In this document: piece by piece, positions 1 through 6,012 of the stretch
Position numbering within the stretch: the stretch's first letter is position 1
Layout of the letters: every line of letters starts with the position of its first letter
Assembly: GCA_022560715.1 (NCBI GenBank)
Contig: JADFSQ010000112.1
Location: 1-6,603, forward strand
Origin: Bacteroidota bacterium
GTDB taxonomy: Bacteria > Bacteroidota > Bacteroidia > Flavobacteriales > Flavobacteriaceae
Length of the DNA: 6,603 bases
Direction: 5' to 3'
Notes under the pieces: generated by a model
Databases searched by the model: none
Seen by the model: the letters and a program-made list of their open reading frames with translations, nothing else
What the model was told of the DNA's origin: nothing
Made by a program: the position numbers and the translations under genes

Positions 1-812
1 AAAGAGTGTAATTGTGGCCACCAAGCATCTGTTTTATCATCAGATTCTATACGTTTTTGTGAATATTTTTTTGCTATTGCAGAAATTACTGATGAATCTA
101 ACCCACCTGATAACAACACACCATAAGGCACATCGCACATTAATTGCCTGTGTACAGCAGCTTCAAGAGCTTCTTTTATTTTAGAAATACTGGTTTCGTT
201 GTCTTTTACAGCATCATAATCTATCCAATCGCGTTTGTACCATTTTACAAATTTTCCATCTTTACTGCTCATATAATGTCCAGGTGGAAAGAGTTCTATT
301 TTAGTGCAAACACCTTCCAATGCTTTTAATTCGGAAGCGACATAAAACGTTCCGTGTTTGTCCCAACCAATGTATAATGGAATAATTCCCATGTGGTCTC
401 TTGCAATAAAATAGTCATCATTCTCAACATCATAAATGGCAAATCCGAAGATGCCATTCATTTCGTCTAAAAAGTCAACACCTTTTTTTTGATACAATGC
501 TAAAATAACTTCGCAATCGGATTCGGTTTGAAAATTATATTTGCCTTCAAATTGTTTGCGCAACTCTCTATGATTATAAATTTCGCCATTAGCAGCTAAA
601 ATTAGTTTCCTATCTTCACTAAATAAAGGTTGTTTTCCAGAAGCCGGATCTACAATTGCCAAACGCTCGTGTGCCAATATCGCTTTATCGTTGTTATAAA
701 TGCCACTCCAATCTGGTCCACGATGCCGAATTTTTTTCGCCATTTCTAATAGTTGAGGTCTTAATACTTCTGATTTCTGTTTTAAATCGAATGCACATAC
801 TATTCCACACAT
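1..812 (-). CDS. asnB: Asparagine synthetase B (glutamine-hydrolysing), N-terminal part, cut by window edge
   Basis: This enzyme makes asparagine from aspartate, ATP and glutamine in the cytoplasm. The frame reads 270 complete codons from ATG at 812 and stays open to the left edge, so the C-terminal half is missing from the window, not from the gene. Cys2 directly after Met is the class II glutaminase nucleophile (MCGIVCAF). Other glutaminase landmarks follow: RHRGPDWSG (residues 29-37), HERLAIVD (48-55) and NGEIYNH (75-81). The synthetase domain begins with the PP-loop motif SGGLDSS (235-241), and the visible part ends in AWWPQLHSF, as in E. coli AsnB. Similarity to E. coli AsnB is continuous from memory, with no frameshift. 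The start is fixed because Cys2 must become N-terminal after Met removal. The gene is divergent from the DUF2911 gene and has no obvious Shine-Dalgarno, which is normal in Bacteroidota. Identification is firm. Confidence 0.96.
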   Translation of the reverse strand, partial: MCGIVCAFDLKQKSEVLRPQLLEMAKKIRHRGPDWSGIYNNDKAILAHERLAIVDPASGKQPLFSEDRKLILAANGEIYNHRELRKQFEGKYNFQTESDCEVILALYQKKGVDFLDEMNGIFGFAIYDVENDDYFIARDHMGIIPLYIGWDKHGTFYVASELKALEGVCTKIELFPPGHYMSSKDGKFVKWYKRDWIDYDAVKDNETSISKIKEALEAAVHRQLMCDVPYGVLLSGGLDSSVISAIAKKYSQKRIESDDKTDAWWPQLHS

Positions 813-836
813 AAGTTTTCTTTTAATTTTATAAAG

Positions 837-844
837 CAAATATG
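837..844 (-). promoter_or_regulatory. Possible -7 box of the asnB promoter
   Basis: Read on the minus strand this is CATATTTG, one mismatch from the Bacteroidota -7 consensus TAnnTTTG. It sits about 25 bases upstream of the asnB ATG, which would give a leader of roughly 15-20 bases. I see no TTG at the usual -33 distance, and the region is so AT-rich that a 7/8 match can occur by chance. The call is weak. Confidence 0.25.
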
Positions 845-1042
845 AATATACTATTTCATATTATAAATATATACTGTAATAATGCTTACAAATTAAAACT
901 ATTATACCATATTATATTCATAATTGAAATTAAAAATACATTATTTTGGAAATTGCTAATGAAGATTGAAAGTTTAACAAGATTTTTCGACTTTAAAAAA
1001 AACTATTATCTATTTTTAATGCTTAAAATAAATAAACTAAAC

Positions 1043-1576
1043 ATGAAAAAATCAACATTTATTACAACCATCGCTTTTGCATTTATGATGCTATTGTCAT
1101 TTAATGCAAACGCGCAAAAATTTTCTGAACTTGATAAAAGCCCAATGGATTGTGCTTCTTTTCCGAGCGATTATAAAGTTTCAGACAAACAAGTAAAAAT
1201 AGTTTACAGCAGACCACAACTTAAGGGTCGAGATTTAAGCGAATTAGCACCTAATGGAAAACAATGGCGTACTGGAGCTAACGAAGCTGCCGAGATTACT
1301 TTTTATAAAGATATGAATGTCGCCGGAACTGATATTAAAGCTGGCACTTATACTTTATCTACTATTCCAGGAGAAACAGAATGGACACTTATTATTAATT
1401 CTGATTTAAATACTTGGGGTGCTTATTTTTATAACAAAGCCAATGATGTTGCTCGAATTAATGTTCCTGCAACAACAAGTGATGATTCTTTAGAAGCATT
1501 TTCGATTGCTTTTGACAAAGATGGCACTATGCATTTAGGTTGGGGCAATGTTCGTGTTGCTGTAACTATGAAATAG
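1043..1576 (+). CDS. Secreted DUF2911 family protein
   Basis: This is a 177-residue exported protein of the DUF2911 family, which is common in Bacteroidota and has no established biochemical role. A Sec signal peptide is clear: MKK, a hydrophobic stretch to about residue 20, then NANA before QKF, so cleavage is probably after residue 24. The mature part carries family landmarks: VYSRPQLKGR, GKQWRTGANEA, the IKAGTYTLSTIPG turn, WTLIIN and, near the end, MHLGWGNVRVAV. The frame is open back to 842, but the ATG at 1043 is chosen because it puts the signal peptide at the N-terminus; the extra 67 upstream codons are low-complexity and read through AT-rich intergenic DNA. The protein probably acts in the periplasm or outside the cell. 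The upstream 230 bases, shared with divergent asnB, hold no perfect TAnnTTTG box; TATTTTTA at 1011-1018 is the nearest. A hairpin terminator follows the gene. Confidence 0.9.
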   Translation: MKKSTFITTIAFAFMMLLSFNANAQKFSELDKSPMDCASFPSDYKVSDKQVKIVYSRPQLKGRDLSELAPNGKQWRTGANEAAEITFYKDMNVAGTDIKAGTYTLSTIPGETEWTLIINSDLNTWGAYFYNKANDVARINVPATTSDDSLEAFSIAFDKDGTMHLGWGNVRVAVTMK

Positions 1577-1600
1577 TAATTATTTCAATTAAAAAAATTA

Positions 1601-1643
1601 AAACGCCTTGTCTCGATAGTTATTGAGAGTCTAGGCGTTTTTT
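1601..1643 (+). terminator. Strong hairpin terminator, probably bidirectional
   Basis: The outer stem pairs AAACGCCT (1601-1608) with AGGCGTTT (1633-1640). An inner stem pairs TCTCGAT (1611-1617) with ATTGAGA (1621-1627), with one G-U pair. A run of T follows (1638-1643), so it can end transcription of the DUF2911 gene. On the opposite strand the hairpin is followed by TTTTAATTTTTTTAATTG, so it can also stop the convergent queE transcript. This is direct sequence evidence; function is inferred. Confidence 0.85.
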
Positions 1644-1650
1644 ATTACGG

Positions 1651-1675
1651 CATTTCGACTGCGCTCAATGTGACA
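1651..1675. repeat. Piece resembling a dispersed flavobacterial intergenic repeat
   Basis: The core TTTCGACTGCGCTCAATG is more GC-rich than its surroundings. It matches, from memory, a short sequence found many times in intergenic regions of Flavobacteriaceae genomes, usually near gene ends and able to form an imperfect hairpin (CATT pairs with AATG, GA with TC). It lies just beyond the terminator, between two convergent genes, which is the typical location. Only one copy is in this window, so repetition is not shown here. Confidence 0.5.
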
Positions 1676-1691
1676 GTTTTATTATTACAAA

Positions 1692-2321
1692 CTACGGAAT
1701 ATTCAAATATTTATGTGTTTGTAAAGACACTTTCCACTTTGGGTTTTCCATCACATAATCTACAATTAAAGGAATTACTTTATCACGTCTGCTCCACTCT
1801 GGCTGCAAATATAAAATGCAGTCTTTGTTAACCTTAACTGCTTGCTCTTCAGCAAACTTAAAATCACTTTTATTATAAACAATTACTTTAAGTTCATCGG
1901 CTTTTTTATAGATTTCTTTAGTTGGTAGTTTAAGTTTTTTTGGAGATAAACAAATCCAATCCCAAGTTCCAGTAAGATTGTAAGCTCCAGAAGTCTCAAT
2001 ATGTGTTTGTAAGCTTTTTGTTTTTAGCAAATCTGTTAGTGGTTTCATATTCCACATAAGCGGTTCGCCTCCAGTTACAACAATTGTATTACTATAATTT
2101 GTGGCATCTTTAACAATTGCTTCAATATTTGTTGGTGGATGCAAGTCGGCATTCCAACTTTCTTTTACATCACACCAATGGCAACCAACATCGCAGCCTC
2201 CTATTCTAACAAAATAAGCTGCTGTTCCTTTATGAAATCCTTCACCTTGAATGGTGTAAAACGCTTCCATAAGTGGTAACATTTTACCCAAATCCAACAA
2301 TTCTTGTATCTCTTTCTTCAT
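1692..2321 (-). CDS. queE: 7-carboxy-7-deazaguanine synthase (radical SAM)
   Basis: QueE converts 6-carboxy-5,6,7,8-tetrahydropterin to 7-carboxy-7-deazaguanine, a step on the way to preQ0 and the queuosine tRNA modification. The protein has 209 residues, a normal length. Near the N-terminus FYTIQGEG is the QueE signature. The radical SAM cluster motif CDVGCHWC follows, with cysteines at residues 43, 47 and 50 in the standard CxxxCxxC spacing. TGGEP (residues 83-87) is the SAM-binding motif, HIETSG follows, and the C-terminus ends SLQTHKYLNIP as in other QueE proteins. The start is ATG at 2321. An in-frame TTG at 2330 could add three codons, but it falls inside a perfect -7 promoter box and is rejected. 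No other queuosine gene is in the window. The gene is convergent with the DUF2911 gene and divergent from the HerA-like remnant. Confidence 0.95.
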   Translation of the reverse strand: MKKEIQELLDLGKMLPLMEAFYTIQGEGFHKGTAAYFVRIGGCDVGCHWCDVKESWNADLHPPTNIEAIVKDATNYSNTIVVTGGEPLMWNMKPLTDLLKTKSLQTHIETSGAYNLTGTWDWICLSPKKLKLPTKEIYKKADELKVIVYNKSDFKFAEEQAVKVNKDCILYLQPEWSRRDKVIPLIVDYVMENPKWKVSLQTHKYLNIP

Positions 2322-2327
2322 AAGTCG

Positions 2328-2335
2328 CAAAGATA
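2328..2335 (-). promoter_or_regulatory. -7 promoter box of queE
   Basis: Read on the minus strand this is TATCTTTG, an exact match to the Bacteroidota -7 consensus TAnnTTTG recognised by the primary sigma factor. It ends only six bases before the queE ATG at 2321, so transcription would start at or within a few bases of the start codon. I see no TTG at the expected -33 spacing, which lowers confidence. Confidence 0.5.
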
Positions 2336-2422
2336 GTTTACAGTTTTTGGTTTACTATTAAAAGTTAAGTATTTTTATTTTCGTTTGAACTAGATTGTCT
2401 ATTTTTATGAAAAATTTTAGAT

Positions 2423-2679
2423 ATGAATCGTCATGGCTTAATTGCTGGAGCAACAGGAACAGGGAAAACAAAAACGCTTCAGGTTTTAGCAGAAAATTTA
2501 TCGGAAAAAGGAATTCTGGTTTTATTGATGGATATAAAAGGTGATTTGAGTGGTTTGGCACAACCCAGTCCTGGACATCCAAAAATTGATGAACGACACG
2601 AATAAATCCTGTTGTTAAAGTAATAACAAGCGCAACTTTTATTAGAGCTGTTTTTGGCATTCTTAAAAAAGTAATGTAA
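2423..2679 (+). pseudogene. Internally deleted remnant of a HerA-like (DUF853/YjgR family) ATPase
   Basis: Two pieces of one gene are visible. Positions 2423-2602 encode [20 protein letters not shown], then a stretch through [13 protein letters not shown] to DERHE. This closely resembles the P-loop region of E. coli YjgR ([20 protein letters not shown], then DVKGDLTGVAQ). Walker A is [12 protein letters not shown] at 2603 stops this frame. Shifted by one frame, 2605-2679 reads NPVVKVITSATFIRAVFGIL then KKVM and stop, which resembles the natural C-terminus of the family (YjgR ends with a comparable VTNQIVRGMLGSLLG segment). Full-length members have about 500 residues, so roughly 400 between the pieces are gone, including Walker B. 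The N-terminal residues before MNRHG are also absent: a stop codon lies at 2408-2410 in frame. The surviving peptide could not be a working ATPase. An alternative is a short real 60-residue protein, but the C-terminal scar argues for decay. Confidence 0.8.
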
Positions 2680-2714
2680 ATTAGATCACTCTTTTTAAAT
2701 AAACACTAACTATT

Positions 2715-2882
2715 ATGAACGAAATTATTGATGAATTTATTACTAGAGAGAAAATTGAAAAAGCTTCTTTAAATCTTCAAAGTACAGCAAATGAAAGAGC
2801 TATTTACAATACACAAAAAGACGTATCAAATATAAAATCTGCAATGAAAAAATATTTGAAATTCATTTCTTCAAAAAAATAA
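2715..2882 (+). CDS. Small hypothetical protein, 55 residues
   Basis: The ORF starts with ATG and runs from MNEIIDEFITREKIEKASLN to KKYLKFISSKK before TAA. It has no signal peptide and no membrane segment. It is rich in Lys, Glu, Ile and Asn, with a long polar stretch that could form an amphipathic helix; the C-terminus is strongly basic. I do not recognise a family. It begins 35 bases after the end of the HerA-like remnant and ends 32 bases before the lipoprotein start, on the same strand, so it could share a transcript with either. The upstream bases carry no Shine-Dalgarno, as for most genes here. Codon choice looks like that of its neighbours. It may be a genuine small protein or a chance ORF in AT-rich DNA; the well-formed composition favours the former. 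Confidence 0.5.
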   Translation: MNEIIDEFITREKIEKASLNLQSTANERAIYNTQKDVSNIKSAMKKYLKFISSKK

Positions 2883-2914
2883 CTCAATCATAACTATTAA
2901 TAAATACAACACAA

Positions 2915-3475
2915 TTGAAAAAAACCATCACACTCCTTATAATAATCATTTCTTTAGTCAGCTCTTGTAAAAAAGAAATAAATCCGTTTTTAATTTCAAA
3001 ACAAAATATTGGTCATTTAACCGATTCTACACAAGTTAAAGATTTAGAATCTGTATTTATAAACGACTCTATTGTTAAATATGTAAGTGGTGACGAATTT
3101 ACAGGCAACGTCAACGATTTAGAAATTTACGAAAAAGGCGGGAAGCTACTTTTAGTACTTTCTCCTTCGCAGGCATTAGATTCTACATCTACTATAAGAA
3201 CAGTAAAAGTTGTAGACCCACGTTTTGTGACAGTAAAAGGCTTATCGCCAAATAGCACTTTTAAAGATATTAATACTAATTATAAAATTTCGAATATTCA
3301 AAATTCATTGCGAAATATTATTATTTCTGTAAATGAAATAAATGCCTATTTTACTATTGATAAAAACGAGCTTCCAGCGAATATGCGCTTTGATATGAAT
3401 TTAAAGATTGAAGCTATTCAAATTCCCGAAGAAGCAAAAATAAAAAACTTTTACCTTTATTGGTCTGGAACGTAA
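2915..3475 (+). CDS. Lipoprotein of unknown function
   Basis: This is a 186-residue protein with a lipoprotein signal: MKK, a hydrophobic run LLIIIISLV, then the lipobox LVSSC with the modified cysteine at residue 18. The residues after it are KKE, so outer-membrane anchoring is likely; surface exposure cannot be decided. The mature part is mixed alpha/beta in appearance, with Ser/Thr/Asp/Asn-rich stretches, and I recognise no domain. The start must be TTG at 2915: in-frame codons upstream contain no ATG before a TAA at 2891, and only the TTG places the signal peptide at the N-terminus. It is the first gene of a tight run; the next start codon (YitT family) lies 8 bases after its stop. No clear promoter box was found directly upstream. 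Confidence 0.85.
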   Translation: MKKTITLLIIIISLVSSCKKEINPFLISKQNIGHLTDSTQVKDLESVFINDSIVKYVSGDEFTGNVNDLEIYEKGGKLLLVLSPSQALDSTSTIRTVKVVDPRFVTVKGLSPNSTFKDINTNYKISNIQNSLRNIIISVNEINAYFTIDKNELPANMRFDMNLKIEAIQIPEEAKIKNFYLYWSGT

Positions 3476-3483
3476 AAACAACT

Positions 3484-4458
3484 ATGAACCCTTTTATCTC
3501 AAAATTATTAGTAATAATTGCTCGCCAAAGGATTAAAGAAAAACAAAGCTCGAAACCTGTTAGCAAAAGGCAAATTGTTCCATTAGTAAGGAATCTTCAA
3601 GTAGAATTAACTCACGCAATAAAAGAATACTTTTTTATTATAATTGGAGTATTTTCGGCAGGTTTTGGTTTAAAAGGGTTTTTATTGCCCAACCAATTTA
3701 TTGATGGCGGAGCAACTGGTATTTCTTTATTATTAGAAAATGTTACTTCTGTTAATTTGAGTTTTTTATTAATTCTTGTAAACCTACCATTTATAATAAT
3801 TTCAGCTAGAATGTTTTCGGTTAGATTTGCTTTAAAGAGTATTATTGCAATTTTACTATTATCTTTTGTAGTACATTTTATAGAGTTTCCAATAATAACT
3901 GAAGATAAATTGCTTATTGCTGTTTTTGGTGGTTTCTTTTTAGGCTTTGGTATTGGTATGGCAATGCGTGGTGGAAGTGTAATAGATGGCACTGAAGTTT
4001 TAGCCATATATTTAAGTCGAAAATTAGCTATCACAATTGGTGATGTATTATTACTTATTAATATTATCATTTTTTCATTTGGTGCTTATATATTATCTAT
4101 TGAAACAGCTCTATATGCCATTTTAACTTATTTAGCAGCTGCAAAAACTGTAGATTTTGTTGTTGATGGTGTTGAAGAATATATTGGTGTAACCATAATA
4201 TCAGATAAACACGAAACCATTAGAATAATGCTAATAGAAAATTTAAGAAGAGCCTGTACAATTTATGCAGGAAAAGGTGGTTTTGGTAAAAGCGGCCATA
4301 GTTACGACAAAGACATAATATATACTGTAATTACCAGGCTGGAATTGTCAAAATTACAAACCGAAATAGATAAAATAGATAAAAACGCATTTGTTATTAT
4401 GGGAGTTGTAAAAGATTTAAAAGGAGGAATGATTAAAAGAAAACCTCTTAAAAAGTAA
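3484..4458 (+). CDS. YitT family membrane protein (DUF161 + DUF2179)
   Basis: This is a 324-residue inner-membrane protein of the YitT family, whose transported substrate or role is not established. After a basic N-terminal tail of about 45 residues there are five or six hydrophobic segments, near residues 49-68, 90-108, 115-134, 143-162 and 184-222. Glycine-rich family motifs lie in the membrane part: FIDGGATGIS (about 72-81) and RGGSVIDGTEVLA (about 162-174). The soluble C-terminal DUF2179 domain (about 235-315) contains YAGKGGFGKSGHS and FVIMGVVKDLKGG. The ATG at 3484 is chosen over an in-frame TTG at 3460, because the TTG lies inside the preceding lipoprotein gene and adds only eight residues unlike the family. 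The N-terminal tail is longer than in YitT of Bacillus. The cupin gene starts 5 bases after its stop, which supports co-transcription. Confidence 0.92.
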   Translation: MNPFISKLLVIIARQRIKEKQSSKPVSKRQIVPLVRNLQVELTHAIKEYFFIIIGVFSAGFGLKGFLLPNQFIDGGATGISLLLENVTSVNLSFLLILVNLPFIIISARMFSVRFALKSIIAILLLSFVVHFIEFPIITEDKLLIAVFGGFFLGFGIGMAMRGGSVIDGTEVLAIYLSRKLAITIGDVLLLINIIIFSFGAYILSIETALYAILTYLAAAKTVDFVVDGVEEYIGVTIISDKHETIRIMLIENLRRACTIYAGKGGFGKSGHSYDKDIIYTVITRLELSKLQTEIDKIDKNAFVIMGVVKDLKGGMIKRKPLKK

Positions 4459-4463
4459 ATTTT

Positions 4464-4826
4464 ATGAAAAATTATATAATACAAAAATCACCTTTTATAG
4501 TTCCTACAACAGATGGAAAACTTATTGAAGAGCATTTTGGCTTAGCAACCAATGAAAATTCACAATTAAGCATTGCACACATGGTTGCACCTTCTGGTTG
4601 GAGTGAACCTTTTCAAACTCCAACCTTTGACGAATATACTTATATAATTAAAGGCAAAAAGCAATTTATTATTGATGGTGAAACTATTATTCTTGAAGCA
4701 GGACAATCTATTAAAATAGGGAAAAACACAAGAGTACAATATTCTAACCCCTTTGTCGAACCTTGCGAATATATTGCCATTTGTTTACCAGCATTTTCAA
4801 TTGATGCTGTTAATAGAGAAGAATAA
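4464..4826 (+). CDS. Cupin-fold protein lacking the classic metal-binding histidines
   Basis: This 120-residue protein is a single-domain cupin by its sequence pattern. Where cupin motif 1 normally has HxH and Glu, this protein has GWSEPFQTPTFDEYTYIIKG (residues 45-64). The histidine positions are occupied by other residues, while the Glu (E57) and the closing Gly (G64) remain. Motif 2 is also altered: after LEAGQSIKI comes NTRVQYSNPF, without the usual His. The ending CLPAFS (107-112) is shared, from memory, with small bacterial cupins that also have FDEY, so the histidine loss is probably a family trait rather than decay. It may bind a small molecule without metal or use other ligands; the only histidines are H24 and H39. 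Its function is unknown. The gene begins 5 bases after the YitT gene and ends 7 bases before rluF. Confidence 0.85.
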   Translation: MKNYIIQKSPFIVPTTDGKLIEEHFGLATNENSQLSIAHMVAPSGWSEPFQTPTFDEYTYIIKGKKQFIIDGETIILEAGQSIKIGKNTRVQYSNPFVEPCEYIAICLPAFSIDAVNREE

Positions 4827-4833
4827 TACCATC

Positions 4834-5583
4834 ATGTCAGAAAAACTTACACGTCTCAATAAGTATTTAAGTGAAGCTGGGTATTGCTCACGTCGAGCTG
4901 CCGATAAATTGATTCAATCAGGTCGTGTTACTATTAATGGAATAGTTCCTGAAATGGGGACAAAAGTGTCGCTTGACGATGTTATTGAAGTCGATGGGAA
5001 ATTAATTTCAAAAAGAGAACAAAATCACATTTATTTAGCGTTTAATAAACCAATTGGTATTGTTTGCACAACAGACACAAAGGTTGAAAAAAATAATATC
5101 ATCGATTTTATTAATTACCCAAAACGCATTTTTCCTGTTGGTCGTTTGGATAAACCCAGTGAAGGTTTAATCTTGCTTACAGATGATGGCGACATAGTTA
5201 ATAAAATACTACGAGCCAGTAACAATCATGAAAAAGAATATATTGTTACTGTTGATAAACCTATTTCTCAAACCTTTATTGAGAGAATGGCTAACGGAAT
5301 TCCTATTCTTGATAAAGTGACAAAAAAATGTAAAGTCGAAAAATTAAGTAGCCTAAAATTTAAAATTATTTTAACTCAAGGTCTAAACCGACAAATCCGT
5401 CGTATGTGTGAATACTTAAATTATAACGTAGCACATTTAAAACGTGTACGCATTATGAATATTAAACTCGATGTTCCAGTTGGCGAATATCGTGAGTTAA
5501 CTGAAATAGAACTAAAAGACCTCAACACCTTAATTGAAGATTCAACAAAAAATTATAACCCTTCAACTTATAAAGGAAAATAA
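4834..5583 (+). CDS. rluF: 23S rRNA pseudouridine(2604) synthase
   Basis: RluF converts uridine 2604 of 23S rRNA to pseudouridine; E. coli RluF can also modify tRNA-Tyr position 35. This protein has 249 residues. An S4 RNA-binding domain lies at about 6-60 ([20 protein letters not shown], then GRVTINGIV). The RsuA/RluB/E/F catalytic domain follows, with [10 protein letters not shown] (71-80) and [14 protein letters not shown], in which D106 is the catalytic aspartate. [28 protein letters not shown] and [14 protein letters not shown] match E. coli RluF closely, which separates it from RluB, RluE and RsuA. It lacks the long basic C-terminal tail of the E. coli protein. The ATG at 4834 gives the normal N-terminus; an in-frame ATG at 4753 would overlap the cupin gene and add 27 unrelated residues. 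The VOC gene begins 2 bases after its stop, indicating translational coupling. Confidence 0.95.
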   Translation: MSEKLTRLNKYLSEAGYCSRRAADKLIQSGRVTINGIVPEMGTKVSLDDVIEVDGKLISKREQNHIYLAFNKPIGIVCTTDTKVEKNNIIDFINYPKRIFPVGRLDKPSEGLILLTDDGDIVNKILRASNNHEKEYIVTVDKPISQTFIERMANGIPILDKVTKKCKVEKLSSLKFKIILTQGLNRQIRRMCEYLNYNVAHLKRVRIMNIKLDVPVGEYRELTEIELKDLNTLIEDSTKNYNPSTYKGK

Positions 5584-5585
5584 AT

Positions 5586-6011
5586 ATGGCTACAATTCCT
5601 CCATTCCATCTTGCAATTCCTGTTGACAATCTTGAATTGTGCAGAATTTTTTATCGGGATGTCTTAAATTGTAAAGAAGGAAGAAGAAGTGAGAGTTGGG
5701 TAGATTTTAATTTTTATGGACACCAATTAGTTATTCATTGTAAACCCAAAGAAGAAAATGAAGATTTACATACCAATCCTGTAGATGGGAAAAATGTTCC
5801 AGTACCTCATTTTGGAGTGATTTTACAATGGGAGTCCTTTCACGATTTAGCTTCTCATCTAAAACAAAATAACATTCAATTTATAATAGAACCTTATATT
5901 AGATTTGAAGGTCAAGTAGGAGAACAAGCTACTATGTTTTTTAAAGACCCTTCTGGTAACGCTTTAGAATTTAAATCCTTTAAAGATATCAATCAGTTAT
6001 TTGCTAAATAA
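5586..6011 (+). CDS. VOC family protein (glyoxalase/dioxygenase-like fold)
   Basis: This 141-residue protein has the vicinal oxygen chelate fold: two beta-alpha-beta-beta-beta modules, with [20 protein letters not shown] opening the first and [19 protein letters not shown] opening the second. Candidate metal ligands are in the expected places: H8, H51 (QLVIHCK), H75 (VPHFG) and E128 (GNALEFKSF). [13 protein letters not shown] is the typical closing motif. Members of this superfamily include glyoxalase I, extradiol dioxygenases and fosfomycin or bleomycin resistance proteins, and the substrate cannot be read from sequence. The [19 protein letters not shown] segment recalls a conserved uncharacterised group found widely in bacteria. 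It is the last gene of the tightly packed run and ends one base before the folD stop codon on the other strand. Confidence 0.88.
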   Translation: MATIPPFHLAIPVDNLELCRIFYRDVLNCKEGRRSESWVDFNFYGHQLVIHCKPKEENEDLHTNPVDGKNVPVPHFGVILQWESFHDLASHLKQNNIQFIIEPYIRFEGQVGEQATMFFKDPSGNALEFKSFKDINQLFAK

Positions 6012-6012
6012 T

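Noticed and set aside
144..329. Plus-strand ORF of 61 codons inside asnB
   Set aside because: It is antisense to the well-conserved asnB reading frame.
842..1042. N-terminal extension of the DUF2911 protein by 67 residues
   Set aside because: The extension is low-complexity Ile/Lys/Asn/Leu sequence from AT-rich intergenic DNA and would bury the clear signal peptide that begins at the ATG at 1043.
2358..2660. Minus-strand ORF of 100 codons
   Set aside because: It is antisense to the HerA-like remnant, whose plus-strand reading has clear family motifs; the minus-strand translation resembles nothing and has no supporting start context.
2336..2720. Insertion sequence or mobile element as the cause of the HerA-like gene damage
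   Set aside because: No transposase fragment, terminal inverted repeats or target-site duplications are visible around the pseudogene; a simple deletion explains it.
3612..4070. Minus-strand ORF of 152 codons inside the YitT gene
   Set aside because: It is a shadow of the plus-strand YitT frame, which has family motifs and membrane segments; the antisense product is low-complexity.
4302..4484. Minus-strand ORF of 60 codons at the end of the YitT gene
   Set aside because: It is antisense to the conserved DUF2179 domain and has no recognisable content.
4753..4833. Earlier ATG for rluF
   Set aside because: It would overlap the cupin gene and add 27 residues unlike any RluF; the ATG at 4834 gives the usual N-terminus just before the S4 domain.
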